Source: Thermoanaerobaculaceae bacterium
GTDB taxonomy: Bacteria; Acidobacteriota; UBA4820
Assembly: GCA_012798145.1 (NCBI GenBank)
Contig: JAAZNT010000012.1
Span: 1-11,292, forward strand
Length of the DNA: 11,292 nucleotides
Direction of reading: 5' to 3'
Shown here: one piece after another, positions 6,294 through 11,292 of the stretch
Position numbering within the stretch: the first letter of the stretch is position 1
Layout of the letters: each line of letters starts with the position of its first letter
Position numbers and translations under genes: made by a program
Notes under the pieces: model-generated
Told to the model about the DNA's origin: nothing
What the model saw: only the letters and a program-made list of their open reading frames with translations
Database searches by the model: none

Positions 6294-7400
6294 ATGGAAA
6301 CACTAAAGAGAACGCCTCTTTATGAAGAGCACAAGAGACTCAACGGTAGAATTGTTCCTTTCGCCGGCTTTGAGATGCCCGTCCAATTTTCTTCAATAAT
6401 TGATGAGCATATTACGGTAAGGACAAAAGTGGGAATTTTTGATGTAAGCCATATGGGTGAAATATGGATTAGGGGAAAGGAAGCCCTTAATCTTGTCCAA
6501 AAAGTTTCATCAAACAATGCAGAAAAACTTTCAATAGGACAGATTCACTATGCTGGGCTTTTGACCGAAAAAGGCACATTTGTTGACGATATGCTTGTTC
6601 ACAAAATTGAGGACAATGTTTTTCTTCTTGTTGTGAACGCTTCAAATGTTGAAAAAGATTTCGCTTTTATCAAGGAAAACTCCAAGGGGTTTGATGTATT
6701 AGTTGAAAACAAGAGCGATGAAACTGCGCAAATAGCGATTCAGGGTCCTTCAGCGGTCCACCTTGTATTAAAAATCGTCAAAGGGGCTGACCTTTCTGCC
6801 GTCAAATACTATTGGTTCACTTACGGAGATGTTCTTGGTGAAAAGTGCATAGTGGCAAGAACCGGTTATACGGGAGAGGATGGTTTTGAGATTTACATTT
6901 CTCCTGCAAATGCCCCAAAACTCTGGCGCGAACTTCTTGAGAAGGGCGAAGAATATGGAATAAAGCCAATAGGTCTTGGCGCAAGAGACACCCTTCGCCT
7001 TGAGGCGTGTATGGCTTTGTATGGCAACGACATTGATGACACTACAACTGTTCTTGAAGCAGACCTTTCATGGATTCTTAAATTTGACAAGCCCTGCAAT
7101 TTCAACGGAAAAAGTGTCCTTTTGAAGCAGAAGGAAGAAGGAATTAAGAGAAAACTTGTAGCGTTTGAACTTCTTGAGCAGGGAATTCCAAGGCATCTGA
7201 TGGAATGTTATTCTGAAGAAGGGAAAATTGGTTTTGTAACATCGGGAACGATGGCGCCTTATCTTAAAAAACCTATAGGAATGGCTTACCTTGACATAAA
7301 TTATGCAGAGACAGGCAAAAACTTTTTTGTTGACATAAGAGGAAAGAAAATCAAGGCGCAGGTGGTGAACAAGCCCTTTTACAAAAGGCAGAAAAAATAG
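6294..7400 (+). CDS. gcvT: Glycine cleavage system T-protein (aminomethyltransferase)
   Basis: This 368-residue cytosolic enzyme releases ammonia from the aminomethyl-lipoyl arm of GcvH and gives 5,10-methylene-tetrahydrofolate. Family landmarks run in order: TPLYEEHKRLNGRIVPFAGF (7-26), GIFDVSHMGE (47-56), VDDML (97-101) with the conserved aspartate pair in the folate pocket, ARTGYTGEDGFEIY (188-201), GLGARDTLRLEACMALYG (227-244) and the C-terminal GFVTSGTMAPYLKKPIGMAYL (313-333). The length matches the usual 360-375. The ATG at 6294 is preceded by AAGGGGGA and begins at the usual METLKRTPLY. An in-frame extension to about 6207 would start inside the promoter, so it is rejected. gcvH follows after 9 nt. 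Confidence 0.95.
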   Translation: METLKRTPLYEEHKRLNGRIVPFAGFEMPVQFSSIIDEHITVRTKVGIFDVSHMGEIWIRGKEALNLVQKVSSNNAEKLSIGQIHYAGLLTEKGTFVDDMLVHKIEDNVFLLVVNASNVEKDFAFIKENSKGFDVLVENKSDETAQIAIQGPSAVHLVLKIVKGADLSAVKYYWFTYGDVLGEKCIVARTGYTGEDGFEIYISPANAPKLWRELLEKGEEYGIKPIGLGARDTLRLEACMALYGNDIDDTTTVLEADLSWILKFDKPCNFNGKSVLLKQKEEGIKRKLVAFELLEQGIPRHLMECYSEEGKIGFVTSGTMAPYLKKPIGMAYLDINYAETGKNFFVDIRGKKIKAQVVNKPFYKRQKK

Positions 7401-7409
7401 GAGGATAAA

Positions 7410-7781
7410 ATGAAATTCACAAAAACGCACGAATGGATTGAAGTTGTCGGGAAAATCGGTACGATAGGAATAACCGATTTCGCTCAAAAAGAACTTGGGG
7501 ATATAGTTTTTGTCGAAACCCCAAAAGAAGGCGATGAAATAAAAGCTGGCACTCAGATGGGAACGGTTGAAAGCGTAAAGGCGGTTTCTGAGCTTAACGC
7601 TCCTGCCAGCGGAAAAGTTGTTGAGGTGAACAAAGAACTTGAGACAGCGCCCCAACTTCTCAACGAAGACCCTTTTGGAAAGGGATGGATTATTAAAATT
7701 GAATTGAGTAACCCATCAGAGCTTGATTCGTTGATGGACGAAAAATCATATAAAGATTACATTTCAGAGCAAGGTCATTAA
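7410..7781 (+). CDS. gcvH: Glycine cleavage system H-protein (lipoyl carrier)
   Basis: This 123-residue carrier protein shuttles the aminomethyl intermediate from the P-protein to the T-protein on a lipoyl-lysine. The attachment lysine is K57 in GTVESVKAVSELNAP. The N-terminus FTKTHEWI and the segment GITDFAQKELGDIVFVETP (20-38) are standard for GcvH, as is LNEDPFGKGWIIKIE (78-92). Full length, with no missing key residue. AGGAGGAT precedes the ATG. It lies 9 nt after gcvT and 11 nt before gcvPA. It needs lipoylation (LipB/LipA or LplA) and re-oxidation by a dihydrolipoamide dehydrogenase encoded elsewhere. Confidence 0.96.
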   Translation: MKFTKTHEWIEVVGKIGTIGITDFAQKELGDIVFVETPKEGDEIKAGTQMGTVESVKAVSELNAPASGKVVEVNKELETAPQLLNEDPFGKGWIIKIELSNPSELDSLMDEKSYKDYISEQGH

Positions 7782-7792
7782 GGAGCGTTAAA

Positions 7793-9124
7793 ATGCGATA
7801 CCATCCTCAAAGCCCCGACGAAGTGAAAGAAATGTTGGGGGAAATAGGCGTTAGTAATATAGAGGAACTTTTTGCTTCAATACCAAAAGAGATAAGGTCA
7901 GAAATTCAATGCGATTTCCAGAAAGGAAATTCAGAGCAGGAAGTTCTTGACAATTTTTACAGAAGGGCGCTCAAAAACAAATCGCTTCTGTGCGTTCCAT
8001 CATTTTTAGGCGCAGGCGCCTACAATCACTATGTTCCTTTAGTGATTGACAGTTTGATTTCAAGGGCAGAGTTTTATACCGCTTACACACCCTACCAGCC
8101 CGAACTTGCACAGGGGACTCTTCAGGCGATTTATGAATACCAGACGATGATTTCCGGGCTCTGCGGGATGGACGCCGCAAACGCAAGTCTTTACGATGGC
8201 GCTTCTGCAACCGCAGAAGCGGTTTTGATGGCTTACAGGATAAAGAAAGGGACTAAAGTTCTTGTCGCGGAATCGTTGAATCCTTTCTATCTTGAAACCC
8301 TTAAGACTTACACAAAATACCTTGGATTTGAGATCGTAAAGATTAAAACGGGAGACAATGGAAGAATTGATTTAGAGGAACTTAAAAAATTGCTAAACAG
8401 CGAGGTTTCTTCTGTCGTTGTTCAATCGCCCAATTTTTACGGCGTCATTGAAGATGTTTCCCTTATCAACAAAACGATAAGCGGTCAAAAGCCCATTTTA
8501 ATAACAATTGTTTCCGAGGCGCTTTCTCTTGCAATTCTTGAACCGCCGGGAAAACTTGGCGCAGACATAGTAGCGGGCGAAGCGCATTCGTTTGGGATTC
8601 CTATTGGATTTGGAGGTCCCGCTCTTGGATTTATTGCTACAAAAAAAGAGTATTTAAGACAAATTCCCGGAAGAATTGCAGGAGAGACTAAAGACAAAGA
8701 CGGAAGAAGAGGTTTTGTTCTCACGCTGACCACAAGGGAACAGCATATTAGAAGAGAAAAAGCAACATCAAACATCTGCACGAATCAGGGATTATGTATG
8801 TTGATGGCGACTATCTATTTATCCCTTATGGGCAGAAAAGGGCTTAAAAAACTTGCCGAGATAAATCTTGCAAAAGGCGAATATCTTAAAAAGAAACTCT
8901 CCGAAAAAGGGATAACTCCCTATTTTTCGGCTCCTACATTTAATGAAATTCTTTTTAAATTCAACGGGAACTTTGACACCTTAAAGAAGAAATTGAGCGA
9001 AAAAGGAATTGAAGGTGGATTGAGAACAGAAAATCCAAATGACGGATATTTGCTCGCTGTCACTGAACTTACAAGAGAAGAAGACATCGACAAACTTGCA
9101 GAAATTTTGGGAGATTCAAAATGA
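7793..9124 (+). CDS. gcvPA: Glycine dehydrogenase (decarboxylating) subunit 1
   Basis: This 443-residue N-terminal half of a split P-protein pairs with the next gene product to decarboxylate glycine with pyridoxal phosphate. It opens with the typical MRYHPQSPDEVKEMLGEIGV. It carries FLGAGAYNHYVP, YTPYQPELAQGTLQAIYEYQ and GMDAANASLYDGASATAEA of this subunit. The hallmark GGPALGFIATKKEY (274-287) is followed by PGRIAGETKDKDGRRG (292-307) and TREQHIRREKATSNICTNQG (314-333). As usual for this half there is no PLP lysine; that lies in subunit 2. The length is normal for the two-subunit type. AAGGAG is 8 nt upstream. Its stop overlaps the gcvPB start by 4 nt (ATGA), so the two subunits are probably translationally coupled. 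Confidence 0.95.
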   Translation: MRYHPQSPDEVKEMLGEIGVSNIEELFASIPKEIRSEIQCDFQKGNSEQEVLDNFYRRALKNKSLLCVPSFLGAGAYNHYVPLVIDSLISRAEFYTAYTPYQPELAQGTLQAIYEYQTMISGLCGMDAANASLYDGASATAEAVLMAYRIKKGTKVLVAESLNPFYLETLKTYTKYLGFEIVKIKTGDNGRIDLEELKKLLNSEVSSVVVQSPNFYGVIEDVSLINKTISGQKPILITIVSEALSLAILEPPGKLGADIVAGEAHSFGIPIGFGGPALGFIATKKEYLRQIPGRIAGETKDKDGRRGFVLTLTTREQHIRREKATSNICTNQGLCMLMATIYLSLMGRKGLKKLAEINLAKGEYLKKKLSEKGITPYFSAPTFNEILFKFNGNFDTLKKKLSEKGIEGGLRTENPNDGYLLAVTELTREEDIDKLAEILGDSK

Positions 9125-10575
9125 CTGTTTTAATGGATGAAAAACTTATTTTTGAAATAGATAAAGAAGGAAGAGAAGGATATTCAATACCCCATTCCGT
9201 TTCAGAAAATATTTCTGCGGAAAGTGTTCTTAAAGACCTTTATAGAAAAGAAGAGATAAAGGCGCTTCCGGAAGTGAGCGAAGTCGATGTTGTAAGACAT
9301 TTTACAAGACTTTCAACTTACAACTACGCTGTTGATTACGGGCTTTATCCGCTCGGTTCCTGCACAATGAAATACAACCCGAAAATAAATGAATATGTTT
9401 CCCGTCTTGAAGGACTTGCATTTATCCATCCTTTGTCTGACGAAGATAATATTCAAGGCGCGCTCGAAATTCTTTACCGCTTGGGCGAAGCGCTTAAAGC
9501 AATAACCGGAATGGACGGCGTAACGCTACAACCTTCCGCGGGGGCGCAGGGCGAATTTACCGGAATGCAACTGATAAGAGCGTATCTTAATGACAGGAAC
9601 GACAGCAGGAAAGTTGTTTTAATCCCCGATTCCGCTCACGGAACAAACCCGGCCAGCGCTCATTTCGCAGGGTATTCAATTGAAGAGATAAAAAGCGGTA
9701 GCGACGGGTGTGTTGACCTTGAATATCTTAGAAACAGAATGAATAAAGAAGTTGCAGCAATAATGCTGACAGTTCCAAACACGCTCGGCATTTTTGAGAA
9801 AAACATTAAAGAGATCTGCGATGTAGTTCATTCAAAAGGAGGGCTTGTTTATATTGATGGAGCAAATCTCAATGCCCTTATGGGAAAAACAAAGCCGGGA
9901 AATTGGGGAGCAGATGTTATGCACATAAACCTCCACAAAACTTTCTCGACACCGCACGGCGGCGGAGGCCCCGGAGCAGGTCCGGTTGTCTGCAAATCTG
10001 CGCTTATGCCTTTTCTTCCAAAACCGACAATCATTAAAGAAAATAATAAATTTAAACTAAACTGGGATGTCCCCAAAAGCATTGGAAAGGTTCACGCATT
10101 TTACGGCAATTTTTTAGTCTGTCTAAGAGCGCTCTGCTATATTGAAAGCATGGGAGCTGAAGGGCTGAAAGAAGCGACAGAAAGAGCTGTCCTTAACGCC
10201 AATTATTTAAGAAAGAAACTTGAAGAAGTGCTTGACCTTCCTTATAAAGGAAAGACTCTTCACGAAGTCATCTTTTCAGACAAGAATCTTCCAAACGGGG
10301 TAACAACGATGGACCTTGCGAAAAGACTTATAGATTTTGGGTTTCATCCTCCGACAGTATATTTCCCTTTGATTGTTTACGGGGCGATAATGATTGAGCC
10401 GACAGAAAGCGAGCCCAAGGAAGAGTTGGACAGGTTTGTTGAAGCTATCAAAGCGATAGTCAAAGAAGCGGAAGAAAATCCTGAATTTGTCAAGAACGCT
10501 CCCCACAAAGCATACAGAAAAAGGCTTGATGAAGTTTCTGCGGCAAGAAATCCAAAAATTAATTTTTTTAGTTAA
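9121..10575 (+). CDS. gcvPB: Glycine dehydrogenase (decarboxylating) subunit 2, PLP-binding
   Basis: This 484-residue catalytic half of the split P-protein carries the pyridoxal phosphate. The Schiff-base lysine should be K273 in INLHKTFSTPHGGGGPGAGP (269-288), followed by the glycine-rich loop of the family. Other landmarks are YPLGSCTMKYNPKIN (76-90), LQPSAGAQGEFTGM (136-149), PDSAHGTNPASA (169-180) and the cofactor-ring aspartate in YIDGANLNALMG (244-255). It is full length for the two-subunit type. The chosen ATG overlaps the gcvPA stop (ATGA) and has GGGAGA upstream; a second ATG at 9133 is less well placed. It is the last gene of the operon. No GC-rich terminator is clear after it, only an AT-only hairpin and a T-run at 10631-10638. 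Confidence 0.96.
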   Translation: MTVLMDEKLIFEIDKEGREGYSIPHSVSENISAESVLKDLYRKEEIKALPEVSEVDVVRHFTRLSTYNYAVDYGLYPLGSCTMKYNPKINEYVSRLEGLAFIHPLSDEDNIQGALEILYRLGEALKAITGMDGVTLQPSAGAQGEFTGMQLIRAYLNDRNDSRKVVLIPDSAHGTNPASAHFAGYSIEEIKSGSDGCVDLEYLRNRMNKEVAAIMLTVPNTLGIFEKNIKEICDVVHSKGGLVYIDGANLNALMGKTKPGNWGADVMHINLHKTFSTPHGGGGPGAGPVVCKSALMPFLPKPTIIKENNKFKLNWDVPKSIGKVHAFYGNFLVCLRALCYIESMGAEGLKEATERAVLNANYLRKKLEEVLDLPYKGKTLHEVIFSDKNLPNGVTTMDLAKRLIDFGFHPPTVYFPLIVYGAIMIEPTESEPKEELDRFVEAIKAIVKEAEENPEFVKNAPHKAYRKRLDEVSAARNPKINFFS

Positions 10576-10659
10576 AAGGCACAATAGAAAATCCTCTCTT
10601 GTGTAGTGTAAGCCAAATAATAATTTCAGCGTTTTTTTGCTTGCGGCAGGGGGGGGGAC

Positions 10660-10688
10660 TTGACAAACGGAAAAAAAGGTGTTATAGT
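10660..10688 (+). promoter_or_regulatory. rRNA operon promoter
   Basis: A perfect TTGACA (10660-10665) and TATAGT (10683-10688, one base off consensus) are spaced by 17 nt, giving a start near 10695 and a leader of about 125 nt before mature 16S. Unlike many rRNA promoters there is no A/T-rich UP element; nine G residues (10649-10657) lie two bases before the -35. Confidence 0.85.
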
Positions 10689-10700
10689 TTATGGTTGCCC

Positions 10701-10738
10701 CTGAAAAATGATTCAGTGGCGGAAGTTCTTTGAAAACT
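10701..10738 (+). promoter_or_regulatory. rRNA antitermination site (boxB-like hairpin plus boxA)
   Basis: GTTCTTTGAAAACT (10725-10738) matches the boxA found in bacterial rRNA leaders, the landing site for NusB and NusE (S10) in antitermination complexes. Just upstream a short hairpin, CTGAA/TTCAG (10701-10705 with 10712-10716), is in the usual boxB position. The order hairpin, boxA, 16S is standard. Confidence 0.7.
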
Positions 10739-10768
10739 GGACAGCGTTTTTATGCAGAAAAGCCTTGT

Positions 10769-10818
10769 GGACAATTTTTTGTCCCGATCAAATCCCCATA
10801 TTAAGATCCAAAAAGATC
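10769..10818 (+). other. Leader hairpins before 16S (possible processing or boxC region)
   Basis: Two hairpins are visible: GGACA/TGTCC (10769-10773 with 10780-10784) and AGATC/GATCT (10804-10808 with 10814-10818). The second ends about 2 nt before the mature 16S start. This region normally pairs with sequence after 16S to form the RNase III stem, which lies outside the window. Confidence 0.4.
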
Positions 10819-10819
10819 T

Positions 10820-11292
<473 letters not shown>

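Noticed and set aside
7068..7655. 195-codon - strand frame opposite gcvT and gcvH
   Set aside because: It lies opposite two certain, highly conserved genes, and its translation is rich in F, S and R, as expected of an antisense shadow.

Overview
The window comes from a diderm (Gram-negative-type) bacterium with moderately AT-rich DNA. It carries a complete tripartite export system that needs an outer membrane (TolC-like channel, MacA-like adaptor, MacB-type ATPase and permease). It also carries a full set of glycine-cleavage T, H and P proteins, with the P-protein split into two subunits, and the first ~473 nt of a 16S rRNA gene. The 16S fragment is clearly bacterial, but I cannot assign a phylum from it by eye. 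Every gene lies on the + strand.

Layout. Positions 1-360 hold no convincing protein gene. They hold a 338-bp element bounded by a perfect 21-bp inverted repeat (20-40 and 337-357). Inside are one long rod-like hairpin (41-169), whose G-U pairs and tandem G-A mismatches point to a + strand RNA, and a four-helix cloverleaf-like domain (205-322). This is the least explained part of the window. Positions 361-535 are intergenic, with a terminator-like hairpin at 442-467 and a strong Shine-Dalgarno site before the first gene.

Positions 536-6059 are a tight five-gene operon: outer-membrane channel, Yip1-domain membrane protein, periplasmic adaptor, ABC ATPase and MacB-type permease. Gaps are 14 nt or less, and the adaptor and ATPase genes overlap by 1 nt. 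The ATPase would power the permease, and the adaptor would link it to the channel across the periplasm. The role of the Yip1 protein is unknown. A probable terminator follows at 6073-6105.

Positions 6207-10575 are the glycine-cleavage operon: a near-consensus sigma70-type promoter, then gcvT, gcvH, gcvPA and gcvPB. GcvPA/PB decarboxylate glycine and load the aminomethyl group onto the lipoyl lysine of GcvH. GcvT passes the methylene group to tetrahydrofolate and releases ammonia. Dihydrolipoamide dehydrogenase is not in the window. I see no glycine riboswitch, but the leader has a strong hairpin almost exactly at the predicted 5' end of the mRNA.

Positions 10576-10819 are an rRNA leader with a consensus promoter (TTGACA, 17 nt, TATAGT), a boxA antitermination site and small hairpins. 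The 16S rRNA gene starts near 10820 and runs off the end of the window.
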